Part shown: positions 16,732-24,779 of the stretch, piece by piece
Position numbering within the stretch: the first letter of the stretch is position 1
Layout of the letters: each line of letters opens with the position of its first letter
Assembly: GCF_002563955.1 (NCBI RefSeq)
Contig: NZ_PDJE01000001.1
Coordinates: forward strand, 1,302,001 to 1,366,000
Direction of reading: 5' to 3'
Origin: Paramicrobacterium agarici
Lineage (GTDB): Bacteria; Actinomycetota; Actinomycetes; Actinomycetales; Microbacteriaceae
Length of the DNA stretch: 64,000 nt
Translations under genes and position numbers: made by a program
The notes under the pieces: model-generated
Seen by the model: the letters and a program-made list of their open reading frames with translations, nothing else
Told to the model about the DNA's origin: nothing
The model's database searches: none

Positions 16732-17496
16732 ATGCGTTTGTCAATCAACGAGACAGCCCGGCATGCCGGCACCACGAGTCGCACGTTGCGGCACTACGAC
16801 CACATCGGTCTGCTGGCGCCCAGCCACGTCGGAGCGAACGGCTACCGCTACTACGACGAGGCTGCTCTCGTGCGACTGCAGCGCATTTTGCTGCTTCGCG
16901 AGCTGGGACTTGGCCTCGGGTCGATCGCAGAGGTCATCGATCGTGAGTCGGATGCTCCGACGGCGCTCCGTTCCCATCTCACGTGGCTGCGACGCGAAAA
17001 CGACCGCATCGCAAGACAGATCGCGTCGGTTGAAGGCACCATCACGTCGTTAGAGAGAGGAGAGAGTGTCATGGCAGAGAACATGTTCGACGGGTTCGAC
17101 CACACGCAGTACAAAGAAGAGGTCGAGCAGCGCTGGGGCGCGAGTGCCTACGAGCGCTCCGACTCCTGGTGGCGCAGCATGAGCGACGCCGAGCGCGCCG
17201 AATGGCAGAAGCGGGTGACAGACCTCAGCCGAGACTGGGCGGATGCTGCTGAGCGCAGCGTGGACCCGGCGAGCGATGAAGCGCGGGCCCTTGCTCGCCG
17301 TCACGCCGAGTGGCTCGGCGGGGTGCCGGGAACGCCGGGCAGCGAGCAGGGTCGTCCCACAGACGAGTACTTGCTCGGGCTCGGCGAGATGTACGTGGCC
17401 GACCCACGATTCGCCGCCAACTACGGTGGGCAGCCCGGCGCGGAGTTCGTGCGGGATGCCCTGCGAGCGTACGTGGAAGGCGGACGCGACGAGTAG
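16732..17496 (+). CDS. TipA-like MerR regulator with TipAS antibiotic-recognition domain
   Basis: 254 residues, nearly the length of Streptomyces TipAL (253). The MerR domain (1-75) has LSINETARHAGTTSRTLRHYD and IGLLAPSHVGANGYRYYDE; a coiled-coil dimer helix follows (about 76-112). The TipAS domain (about 114-254) shows the family's DHTQYKEEVEQRWG, W-rich helices and YVADPRFAANYGG. TipAS of Streptomyces traps thiopeptides; the ligand here is unknown. ATG 16732 follows AGAGGAGAG, and a second strong start at 17071 would make the ligand domain alone. Confidence 0.9.
   Translation: MRLSINETARHAGTTSRTLRHYDHIGLLAPSHVGANGYRYYDEAALVRLQRILLLRELGLGLGSIAEVIDRESDAPTALRSHLTWLRRENDRIARQIASVEGTITSLERGESVMAENMFDGFDHTQYKEEVEQRWGASAYERSDSWWRSMSDAERAEWQKRVTDLSRDWADAAERSVDPASDEARALARRHAEWLGGVPGTPGSEQGRPTDEYLLGLGEMYVADPRFAANYGGQPGAEFVRDALRAYVEGGRDE
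17055..17073 (+). promoter_or_regulatory. Internal ribosome binding site and start for a TipAS-like short form
   Basis: AGAGAGGAGAGAG lies 5-8 bases before an in-frame ATG at 17071. Translation from it gives 141 residues, closely matching the 144-residue TipAS made from an internal start in Streptomyces lividans tipA. The site falls exactly at the boundary between the dimer helix and the ligand domain. Confidence 0.65.
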
Positions 17497-17505
17497 CGGG
17501 GTGAG

Positions 17506-17534
17506 GGGCGGATGCTTCGCGACAGCATCCGCCC
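17506..17534 (+). terminator. Hairpin terminator of the tipA-like gene
   Basis: GGGCGGATGC and GCATCCGCCC form a perfect 10-base stem with a 9-base loop, 10 bases after the stop codon. A short pyrimidine-rich stretch follows. The arms contain the GGATGC core of the over-represented octamer. Confidence 0.7.
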
Positions 17535-17594
17535 TGATCTCTCTCGTGCTCCCGCATGAAGCCGCGCAAACATGCGGCGTACTCGGAGGAAATG

Positions 17595-17660
17595 CACACA
17601 GGCTTGTGTGAAAGAATGCAGGCGCGGATTCCTGGCGTGCACGGCACAGCATGTGCACGC
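17595..17660 (+). promoter_or_regulatory. Two inverted repeats upstream of the RND exporter
   Basis: CACACA-GGCT-TGTGTG (17595-17610) and GCGTGCAC (17635-17642) with GTGCACGC (17653-17660) are both perfect. They occupy the 100 bases before the exporter start and may be operators. No regulator gene is directly upstream except the tipA-like gene, whose own operator differs. Confidence 0.35.
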
Positions 17661-17695
17661 ATCCGTTCCATCTCTGACCTTTTCGCAGGAGAATT

Positions 17696-20600
17696 GTGCA
17701 TCTTCTCAGCGTCGCCAGCCTGAAGAACCGCGCGCTCATTGCGCTCGTCACCATTGTCGTCGCCGTGTTCGGGGTGATCTCACTGACGGGGCTCAAACAG
17801 GAGCTCGCGCCGAACATCACCTTCCCCCAGCTGGCGATCGTGACCAACTACCCTGGGGCGTCGCCCAACGTCGTGAACGACGATGTGTCGACGCCGATCG
17901 AGAAGGCGATCAGCGGGGTGCCCGGGCTTGAGTCGACGAGCGCGACGTCGAGTACGAATCTGAGCCTCGTCTCGGCGACGTTCGATTACGGAACCGACCT
18001 GAACACGGCCGAGCAGAAGATCAACCAGTCGATCGAGCGCATCTCGTCGACGCTGCCCGAAGACGTCGATCCGCAGGTGATGACCGGCAGCCTCGACGAT
18101 CTGCCGATCATTCAGCTCGCCGTCACAGGCGGTGACAACGCCGAGCTCAATGACCTGCTCGAGCGCGTTGCCGTGCCGCAGCTTGAAGATGTCGAGGGCG
18201 TGCGCGAAGCCGCGATCGTCGGTGCGGCGGGGCAGCGGGTGACGATCACCCCCGACACCGAAGAACTTGCCGCCGCCGGGGCGACGACGCAGGCGATTCA
18301 AGACGCCCTGCAGCAGAACGGTACGCTTATCGGCGCAGGCGAGATCACTGAAGACGGCAGCACGTATTCGGTGCAATCGGGAACGAAGGTGCACTCGGTC
18401 GACGAGCTCGAGGCTCTGCCGCTCACGGGCGTCACCCCTCCCGACGGAGACGTCGTCACGCTCGGCGACGTCGCAACGGTCGAGCTCACGGAGAACCCGC
18501 AGACCACCCGCTCGCGCGTCAACGGCGAAGAGGCGCTCACGCTCTCGATCACCAAGCTTCCCGACGCCAACACGGTTGACGTCTCGCACGGCGTCACCGA
18601 CGCGCTTCCCGAGCTCGAGGAGTCGCTGGGAGACAACGTCACGCTCACTGTCGTGTTCGACCAGGCGCCCTACATTGAGCAGTCGATCGAATCGCTCTCG
18701 ACCGAGGGACTGCTCGGCCTTGTCTTCGCGGTTCTCGTGATCCTGCTCTTCCTGCTCGATGTGCGCGCCACGCTCGTGACCGCCATCTCGATCCCGACGT
18801 CCGTTCTGATCACGTTCATCGGCCTGCAGGTGTCGGACTACACGCTCAACATTCTGACCCTCGGCGCGTTGACGATCGCGATCGGGCGCGTTGTTGACGA
18901 CTCGATCGTTGTCATCGAGAACATCAAACGGCACCTCGGCCTGAGCTACGACCGCAGCGGAAGCGGTCGGCTCCAGGCGATCGCCGCCGCAGTGCGCGAA
19001 GTGGCCGGCGCGATTACCGCATCGACGATCACCACCGTCGCGGTGTTCCTGCCGCTCGCCCTCGTCGGCGACATGACAGGTGAGCTGTTCCGGCCGTTCG
19101 CCCTCACCGTCACCATCGCTCTTCTCGCGTCGCTGCTCGTCTCGCTCACGATCGTGCCCGTGCTCGCGTATTGGTTCCTACGTGCCCCGAACGAGAAGCA
19201 GCTGGCGAAGATCGAGGCGCGCAATCAGAAGCGAACGGATGCCATCGAGGCCAAGAACCGTGCGCGTGACGATGCCGAGGCGGCCCGTGTTGCCAAGCGC
19301 GAGCAGAAAGAGGCAGCCAAGGCAGCCAAGCGCGAGTCGAAGAAGACAAAGACGCCGGATGCTGTCGCGTCGAGTTCCGCGGTCGAGCCTGCCGCAGCAT
19401 CCGATGTTTCTACGGGTGCGAGCGCAACCGGGGCGAGCGAGACAGCCACGCCGTCGATCGCGCCGATGCCCGCGATCGTCTCTGCGTCGTACGTGCGCCC
19501 CGCGAAGGTGCGCGGCGTTCCCTTCGCCGAAACGGATGCTGACGAGTCCGCCGACGTCGGCGAGACGGCTCCCGTCTCGCCGGACGACGCCGACCTGACA
19601 GCATCCGCCCCCACTCGTCGGGGTCGCCGCCAGGCACAGACCGACCACGAAGACGAACTGAAGCACCCGACGCTGCTGCAGCGCGGGTACCTGCCGATCA
19701 TTCGCTGGACGCTCAAGCACTCCGTGACGACGATCATTCTGTCGCTGCTGATCATGGGAGTCACCCTGGCGGCCGCACCGTTCATGAAGACGAATTTCCT
19801 CGGCGACAGCGGCCAGAACACGCTCTCGGTGACGCAGACGCTCGAGCCGGGAGCGAGCCTCGAGGCCCAGGACACCGCGGCGCAGAAGGTAGAAGACGCT
19901 CTTCTCGACATCGACGGAATCGAGACGGTACAGGTGTCAATCGGGTCGAGTGGCAGCTCCCTGAGCGACGCCTTCCTCGGCGGCGGCGCGGGAACGATCA
20001 CGTTCTCAATTACGACAGACGTCGACGCAGATCAGGCTGCCCTGCAGCAGACGGTGCGCGACGAACTCGAGACGATCGACGATGCCGGAACTATCGAGGT
20101 CGCGTCGTCGAGCGGATTCGGAGCGTCGACCGACATCGAGGTCGACATTACGGCGACGTCGGCCGATGATCTTCAGGCCGCCGCCGATGCCGTGCATGAT
20201 GCGGTGGCCGGTCTCGACAGCGTGGCTGAAGTGAGTGACAACCTTGCCGAGTCGCGTCCGTTCATCGAGGTAGCCGTCAATAGACAGGATGCTGCCGAGG
20301 CGGGGTACAGCGAAATCGCGCTGAGTTCGTTCGTTGCGAGCGCGACGAAGCCGCAACAGGCGGGCACGGTCGTGATCGACGATACGACGCTCACGATCTA
20401 CATTCAGTCCGGCGATGAACCGTCGACGGTCGACGAGCTGCGTGACCTGGACGTGCCGACGCCGACGGGCATGGTTGCGCTGTCGACGCTCGCGAGTGTC
20501 GAGGTCGCTGATGGGCCGCAGAGCGTCACAACCGTGGACGGCGATCGCTCGGCCACGGTCAGCGCGACGCCCGCCGGAGACAACATCGGCGCAGCCAGTG

Positions 20601-21283
20601 CAGAGGTTCTGGAAGCGATCGAGAGCGTGGATCTGCCCGCCGGCGCGTCGGCTGAGCTCGGCGGAGTGAGTGCCGACCAAGAGACGGCGTTCCAGCAGCT
20701 GGGACTCGCGATGCTCGCGGCAATACTTATCGTGTACATCGTCATGGTCGCCACATTCCGGTCGCTGCGTCAGCCGCTGCTGCTGCTGGTGTCGGTGCCG
20801 TTCGCCGCGACCGGCGCGATCGGGCTGCAGCTGGCGACGGGTGTTCCGCTCGGTGTGCCGTCGCTCATTGGTGTGCTCATGCTCATCGGCATCGTCGTGA
20901 CCAACGCGATCGTGCTCGTCGACCTCGTCAACCAGTACCGCGATAGGGGTCTGACGGTGGCGGATGCTGTCGAGCACGGGGCCGTGCGACGACTGCGCCC
21001 GATTCTCATGACGGCGCTTGCGACAATCTTCGCGCTCACGCCCATGGCGCTCGGCATCACCGGCCACGGCGGCTTCATTTCGCAGCCGCTCGCGATCGTG
21101 GTGATCGGCGGTCTCGTCTCGTCGACCGTGCTGACGCTTGTCGTGCTCCCGACGCTGTACAACCTTGTCGAGGGCGCGAAGGAACGTCGGGCGGCCAAAC
21201 GCGAGCGCAAGAATGCGAAACGCGCAGAGCACGACGCGGCCGAGGCAGAGTCACCGAAAGCTGAGTCCGCCGGGGTACGGTAA
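17696..21283 (+). CDS. RND-family exporter, AcrB/SwrC-like
   Basis: 1195-residue proton-driven exporter. The N-terminal helix (LKNRALIALVTIVVAVFGVI) is followed by porter-domain signatures PNITFPQLAIVTNYPGASP and STPIEKAI; helix 4 carries GRVVDDSIVVIENIKRH, the proton-relay acidic pair; the second half repeats the layout. About 157 residues of Ala/Lys/Glu coiled coil and acidic linker (about 498-655) separate helix 6 from helix 7, far more than in AcrB. GTG 17696 follows CAGGAGAA. With no outer membrane or adaptor gene it is closest to Bacillus SwrC. Substrate unknown; the neighbouring TipA-like sensor suggests antimicrobials. Confidence 0.9.
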   Translation: MHLLSVASLKNRALIALVTIVVAVFGVISLTGLKQELAPNITFPQLAIVTNYPGASPNVVNDDVSTPIEKAISGVPGLESTSATSSTNLSLVSATFDYGTDLNTAEQKINQSIERISSTLPEDVDPQVMTGSLDDLPIIQLAVTGGDNAELNDLLERVAVPQLEDVEGVREAAIVGAAGQRVTITPDTEELAAAGATTQAIQDALQQNGTLIGAGEITEDGSTYSVQSGTKVHSVDELEALPLTGVTPPDGDVVTLGDVATVELTENPQTTRSRVNGEEALTLSITKLPDANTVDVSHGVTDALPELEESLGDNVTLTVVFDQAPYIEQSIESLSTEGLLGLVFAVLVILLFLLDVRATLVTAISIPTSVLITFIGLQVSDYTLNILTLGALTIAIGRVVDDSIVVIENIKRHLGLSYDRSGSGRLQAIAAAVREVAGAITASTITTVAVFLPLALVGDMTGELFRPFALTVTIALLASLLVSLTIVPVLAYWFLRAPNEKQLAKIEARNQKRTDAIEAKNRARDDAEAARVAKREQKEAAKAAKRESKKTKTPDAVASSSAVEPAAASDVSTGASATGASETATPSIAPMPAIVSASYVRPAKVRGVPFAETDADESADVGETAPVSPDDADLTASAPTRRGRRQAQTDHEDELKHPTLLQRGYLPIIRWTLKHSVTTIILSLLIMGVTLAAAPFMKTNFLGDSGQNTLSVTQTLEPGASLEAQDTAAQKVEDALLDIDGIETVQVSIGSSGSSLSDAFLGGGAGTITFSITTDVDADQAALQQTVRDELETIDDAGTIEVASSSGFGASTDIEVDITATSADDLQAAADAVHDAVAGLDSVAEVSDNLAESRPFIEVAVNRQDAAEAGYSEIALSSFVASATKPQQAGTVVIDDTTLTIYIQSGDEPSTVDELRDLDVPTPTGMVALSTLASVEVADGPQSVTTVDGDRSATVSATPAGDNIGAASAEVLEAIESVDLPAGASAELGGVSADQETAFQQLGLAMLAAILIVYIVMVATFRSLRQPLLLLVSVPFAATGAIGLQLATGVPLGVPSLIGVLMLIGIVVTNAIVLVDLVNQYRDRGLTVADAVEHGAVRRLRPILMTALATIFALTPMALGITGHGGFISQPLAIVVIGGLVSSTVLTLVVLPTLYNLVEGAKERRAAKRERKNAKRAEHDAAEAESPKAESAGVR

Positions 21284-21286
21284 GGC

Positions 21287-21781
21287 ATGCCAACGCCAGA
21301 GTTCATCACGGCCCTCAGACGCAAGATCGGGCACGATGAGCTGTGGCTGAGTGGTGTGACGGCGGTTGTGACGCGTCGTGGTGCGCGCGGCACCGAGATT
21401 CTGCTGGTTCGGCGTGCAGACACGGGGCAGTGGACGAACGTCTCTGGCATCATCGATCCGGGGGAGCAACCGGCGGATGCTGTCGAGCGTGAGGTCCTCG
21501 AAGAGGCGGGCACTGTCGTTGTCGCCGAGAGGCTCGCCTGGGTGCACTCCCTTCCGCCCACGCAGTGGCCGAATGGAGACAAGGCTCGGTTTCTCGACCT
21601 GGTCTTCGCGTGTCGCTACGTCTCGGGCGAGGCAGCGCCCGAAGACGGCGAGAACACGGAAGCGCGCTGGTTTCTGTTGCGCAACATGCCGTCCATGAGT
21701 GTGTCGCAGCTGGAGCGTGTCGACGTGGTGCTCGAGGGCGATGCTGGCGCGCGCTTCGAACGTGGTGCGACGTCCTCCTGA
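21287..21781 (+). CDS. NUDIX hydrolase
   Basis: 164 residues with a complete Nudix box, GIIDPGEQPADAVEREVLEEAGT in position 50-73 (G-x5-E-x7-REVLEEAGT), which holds the catalytic metal site. Cleaves nucleoside diphosphates linked to another moiety; the substrate cannot be read from the sequence. It begins 3 bases after the RND exporter stop and is probably cotranscribed. LLVRRADTGQWTNVSG is the usual first strand. Confidence 0.9.
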   Translation: MPTPEFITALRRKIGHDELWLSGVTAVVTRRGARGTEILLVRRADTGQWTNVSGIIDPGEQPADAVEREVLEEAGTVVVAERLAWVHSLPPTQWPNGDKARFLDLVFACRYVSGEAAPEDGENTEARWFLLRNMPSMSVSQLERVDVVLEGDAGARFERGATSS

Positions 21782-21833
21782 CCCGCGGGGTTCGCAACGT
21801 GTGGCCGCGACATCTTTCTTGATCGTGAAGCCC

Positions 21834-21842
21834 TGTGGATAA
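21834..21842 (+). promoter_or_regulatory. DnaA-box-like TGTGGATAA
   Basis: Exact DnaA-box complement, with C following, 39 bases before the lipoprotein start and 26 before its -10. Same decamer as at 5291-5300 and 27294-27303. Confidence 0.45.
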
Positions 21843-21868
21843 CTCTCATGGGAGGGCGCCGTCTTTTC

Positions 21869-21874
21869 TACGCT
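21869..21874 (+). promoter_or_regulatory. -10 box for a leaderless lipoprotein mRNA
   Basis: TACGCT lies 7 bases before ATG 21882 and no Shine-Dalgarno sequence precedes that ATG, fitting transcription that begins at the start codon. Confidence 0.45.
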
Positions 21875-21881
21875 GGTTCGT

Positions 21882-22442
21882 ATGCGTTTCTCCAGGCTTC
21901 GGCGTGCTGTCGCGACTCTGGCATGTGCAACCGCTGTTGTCGCTGGGGCGACGGCCTGCACTCCGGCCGAGCCAGAGAAAACGCCGACGCCGACGAAGAC
22001 GGCGATCTTTGCGAGTGAGGACGAGGCGCTGCAGGCCGCGGTCGATGTCTACCAGCAATACAGTGCAGCGTACGACGAGGCACTATCTTCTGCAGAGCCG
22101 GACTATTCAGCAGTGTCAAAGTACGCGACAGAACGCTTCATTAGCGAATTAGTCGCGGCGGACGAGGAGGTTGCGAACGGCTCCATGGTTGAGGGAACCT
22201 CCAGCTTCGATACGGTGTCGCTTGTTGATTTCGATCATCGATCAGATCCTGTCAAAGTCGACATAAAGCTCTGCCGGGACGTATCCAAACAAGCCATTGT
22301 GGACGCCAACGGTAAGGACATCACACCGGACGAACGGTTGGAGAGGTTTCCGTTCGAAGTACTGCTCGTGTGGGATGACGCGAATTCAACGCTAAAAGTA
22401 GATGATTTGGGCTCATGGCAAGGCGAAAACTTCTGCGCGTAG
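21882..22442 (+). CDS. Putative lipoprotein of unknown function
   Basis: 186 residues. Signal peptide RRAVATLACATAVVAGATAC with lipobox ATAC places the lipidated cysteine at C26. A Thr/Pro linker (TPAEPEKTPTPTKT) leads to a helical domain (EDEALQAAVDVYQQYSAAYDEA) and a C-terminal strand region with two cysteines (KLCRDV, NFCA) that could form a disulphide. Anchored outside the membrane. Base composition looks less GC-rich than its neighbours. It overlaps the next secreted-protein gene by 28 bases, so they probably work together. Confidence 0.75.
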   Translation: MRFSRLRRAVATLACATAVVAGATACTPAEPEKTPTPTKTAIFASEDEALQAAVDVYQQYSAAYDEALSSAEPDYSAVSKYATERFISELVAADEEVANGSMVEGTSSFDTVSLVDFDHRSDPVKVDIKLCRDVSKQAIVDANGKDITPDERLERFPFEVLLVWDDANSTLKVDDLGSWQGENFCA

Positions 22443-23245
22443 CGGCGCTGGGGATCTTGATCGGCGCGGTCCTTGGAGCTTCTCCGATAGGTATCACCCC
22501 ACAGAGCTCGGCGGCCACGTGCTCGAAGCGTGAGGTGCAGCTCGGCACCTGCGTGAACACCGGTATTCGAGATGGCAACGTCGATGTCGGAGCAGACAAG
22601 ACGTATCCCGGTGATGGAGGATCCGACGGTCGCGGCGGCGGCAATGGCGGCGGCGACCACAACGGTTCCGACAGTGACAACGGAGATGGCGACGGTCGCG
22701 TCATCCCAGAGCTGGAGAAGCCCTGCAGGCTAGAGGGCACGTGCCCCGACGAGGGAAGCGATCCCATCACCATTCACGACCTGGCGTCCTTCAGCCCTGA
22801 ACAGGTACATGTGGCAATGGAGCCCGACGGATGGATGATCGTCGGACTGCCCGCCAACTTCTACGCCGACGCCGAGACCAACACCACGACGGGCGAACTG
22901 TTCGAAATTCCTATCACCGTACGATTTACACCCACCAGCTACGACTGGTCCTGGGGCGACGGATCGACAGCGAGAACAGACTCTGGCGGCAGCTCGTGGA
23001 AGAACCTCGACGTCAAGGAGTTCACAGCGACAGCAACCAGCCACACGTACACCGAGAAGGGCACATACACGGTGTCCCTGACCGTGAACTACTCCGTAGA
23101 GCTTCGGGTGCAAGGCGGAAATTGGGTTCCGGTGCAAGGGACACTGTCCAAAGCGGCATCCGGAGTCACCGCAATCGCAACGAGCGCTAACTCCGTCATC
23201 GTCGACAAAGAATGCAATCGCAACCCCGACGGGCCAGGATGCTGA
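22415..23245 (+). CDS. Secreted PKD-like domain protein
   Basis: 276 residues: signal peptide (MARRKLLRVAALGILIGAVL to about residue 34), a Gly/Asp-rich linker (about 65-95), then a PKD-type beta-sandwich region with TSYDWSWGDGS and SHTYTEKGTYTVSLTVNYS, the characteristic WGDGS...HTY pattern. Three cysteine pairs (TCSKREVQLGTC, PCRLEGTC, ECNRNPDGPGC) suggest disulphides. No anchor or catalytic motif. Starts inside the lipoprotein gene, a coupled pair. Likely an extracellular binding or structural protein; role unknown. Confidence 0.72.
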   Translation: MARRKLLRVAALGILIGAVLGASPIGITPQSSAATCSKREVQLGTCVNTGIRDGNVDVGADKTYPGDGGSDGRGGGNGGGDHNGSDSDNGDGDGRVIPELEKPCRLEGTCPDEGSDPITIHDLASFSPEQVHVAMEPDGWMIVGLPANFYADAETNTTTGELFEIPITVRFTPTSYDWSWGDGSTARTDSGGSSWKNLDVKEFTATATSHTYTEKGTYTVSLTVNYSVELRVQGGNWVPVQGTLSKAASGVTAIATSANSVIVDKECNRNPDGPGC

Positions 23246-23258
23246 CGGTGCGAGATTC

Positions 23259-24776
23259 CTAGGAGCTCGCGGGCTCAGCCTGCCGCGCCAGCACCTCAAT
23301 GAGAAGACGTTCCGCGAACTCGGCTGGCAGCTGCTCGACAAGGGCCATGAGCGGCGCCATCTTCGACGGCAACGGCGTCGAAGCGTCATCCGTCGAGGCA
23401 GAGGCACCGATACCGAATCGAGTCAGCAGCGCAAACGCCTTGTCAGCCGTGAGTTCACGCCCCAGAGCCCCCGACAGCCGCAGCACCTGCACCGCAAACC
23501 TCGGATTGGCCGGCGCTTTGCCCCGCACGTCGTCAGCGGCACGTGTCAGAGCAGCGCTGAGCTCTGGCAGCATCCGCTCGGTCACCGGCGTGATCGTCAG
23601 GTGCGTTGTTCGGGGAAGGGCAAAGCCGTTCGACTGCGTGAAACCGGGTTGCATCTGCAGGGTGAATCCGAGCTCGGCGACTCGGTCAGCCCAGTGATGA
23701 GGATCAACGCGCGACCGTTTGGACGCCGACGTGTCGGACTCCACGGCAATTAGTGGACCGGTGGGCGAGCCGACGACTCGGAGACCGACGGTGCCGTCGA
23801 TGAGTGTGTGCAACTGCTCTGTCGACCGACGGCATGACGCCACGAGATCTGCGAAGCCGTCGGAACCGAGGCGCTGCACGATCGCCCACGCGGCAGCGAG
23901 AGCCCCCGCCGATTTGGAGCCGAGCAGCGTCGGATTGACGACGGGATATCCAGGCCACCTCGCCGTCGCGAAGAACTGCTGGCGCTGCCTGTCACGGTCG
24001 CGCTGCAGCAGCACAGAGGCACCCTTCGGCGCGTACCCGTACTTGTGCAGGTCTGCAGAGATGCTCGTGACACCGGGTACGGCGAGGTCCCACGGCGGCA
24101 GATCGCCCCACCAGGCAAGAGCGAATCCGCCGATGCATGCATCGACGTGGCAGGGAATGCCGTAGCGGGCAGCGGCGCTCGCCACCTCTTCGATGGGGTC
24201 GAGTGTGCCGAACGGATAGCTCGGTGCCGAGACGACGACGAGAGCGACATCGGGTCCGAATCGCGCAACGAGATCGGCAACGTTCACTCTCCCCTCAGCA
24301 TCCACGGGAACGAGGTCGAGGTCGAGCCCGAAGTAGTGCGCCGCCTTGTGAAAGGCAGCGTGAACCGTCGACGGCGCTATGACGCGCGGCCTGAGCCCCA
24401 GCATCGGCTGCGTCGCGGGATCGCCAGAGATCTGCGCGGCGGCCCACACGTCGCGAGCGGTCTTGACCGCGAGCATGCAGCTCTCTGTGCCGCCGCTCGT
24501 GACGGTGCCGACCGTATCGTCGTCGCCGTGGAGCACCGTGCGGGCGAAGCCGACGACCTCACGCTCGAGTGTCGCGACCGACGGGAACACCGTGGGATCG
24601 AGACCATTCACCGGCTGCACGAGGCGCATCGCCTCGGTAGCGAGATCGTCGAGCTCGGCGAGCCCGGAGTCGTAGACATACGACAGCACGCGCCCGCCGT
24701 GGGTCGCGGCGTCGGCGCTACGAAGGCGTCGCAGTCGCTCGAGGATCGCCTGCGACTCGGCGCTCAGCGGCTGCAT
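23259..24776 (-). CDS. PLP-dependent group II decarboxylase, sphingosine-phosphate-lyase-like
   Basis: 505 residues of the fold-type I PLP family. The Schiff-base lysine is in SADLHKYGYAPKG, the PLP-contacting aspartate/histidine in CHVDACIGGF, and VTSGGTESCMLAVKTARD is the phosphate-binding segment. These blocks resemble sphingosine-1-phosphate lyase and glutamate/aromatic decarboxylases. It starts 3 bases after the stop of a GPH-type transporter gene, so the transporter may bring its substrate. Substrate unknown. Confidence 0.82.
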   Translation of the reverse strand: MQPLSAESQAILERLRRLRSADAATHGGRVLSYVYDSGLAELDDLATEAMRLVQPVNGLDPTVFPSVATLEREVVGFARTVLHGDDDTVGTVTSGGTESCMLAVKTARDVWAAAQISGDPATQPMLGLRPRVIAPSTVHAAFHKAAHYFGLDLDLVPVDAEGRVNVADLVARFGPDVALVVVSAPSYPFGTLDPIEEVASAAARYGIPCHVDACIGGFALAWWGDLPPWDLAVPGVTSISADLHKYGYAPKGASVLLQRDRDRQRQQFFATARWPGYPVVNPTLLGSKSAGALAAAWAIVQRLGSDGFADLVASCRRSTEQLHTLIDGTVGLRVVGSPTGPLIAVESDTSASKRSRVDPHHWADRVAELGFTLQMQPGFTQSNGFALPRTTHLTITPVTERMLPELSAALTRAADDVRGKAPANPRFAVQVLRLSGALGRELTADKAFALLTRFGIGASASTDDASTPLPSKMAPLMALVEQLPAEFAERLLIEVLARQAEPASS

Positions 24777-24779
24777 GGC

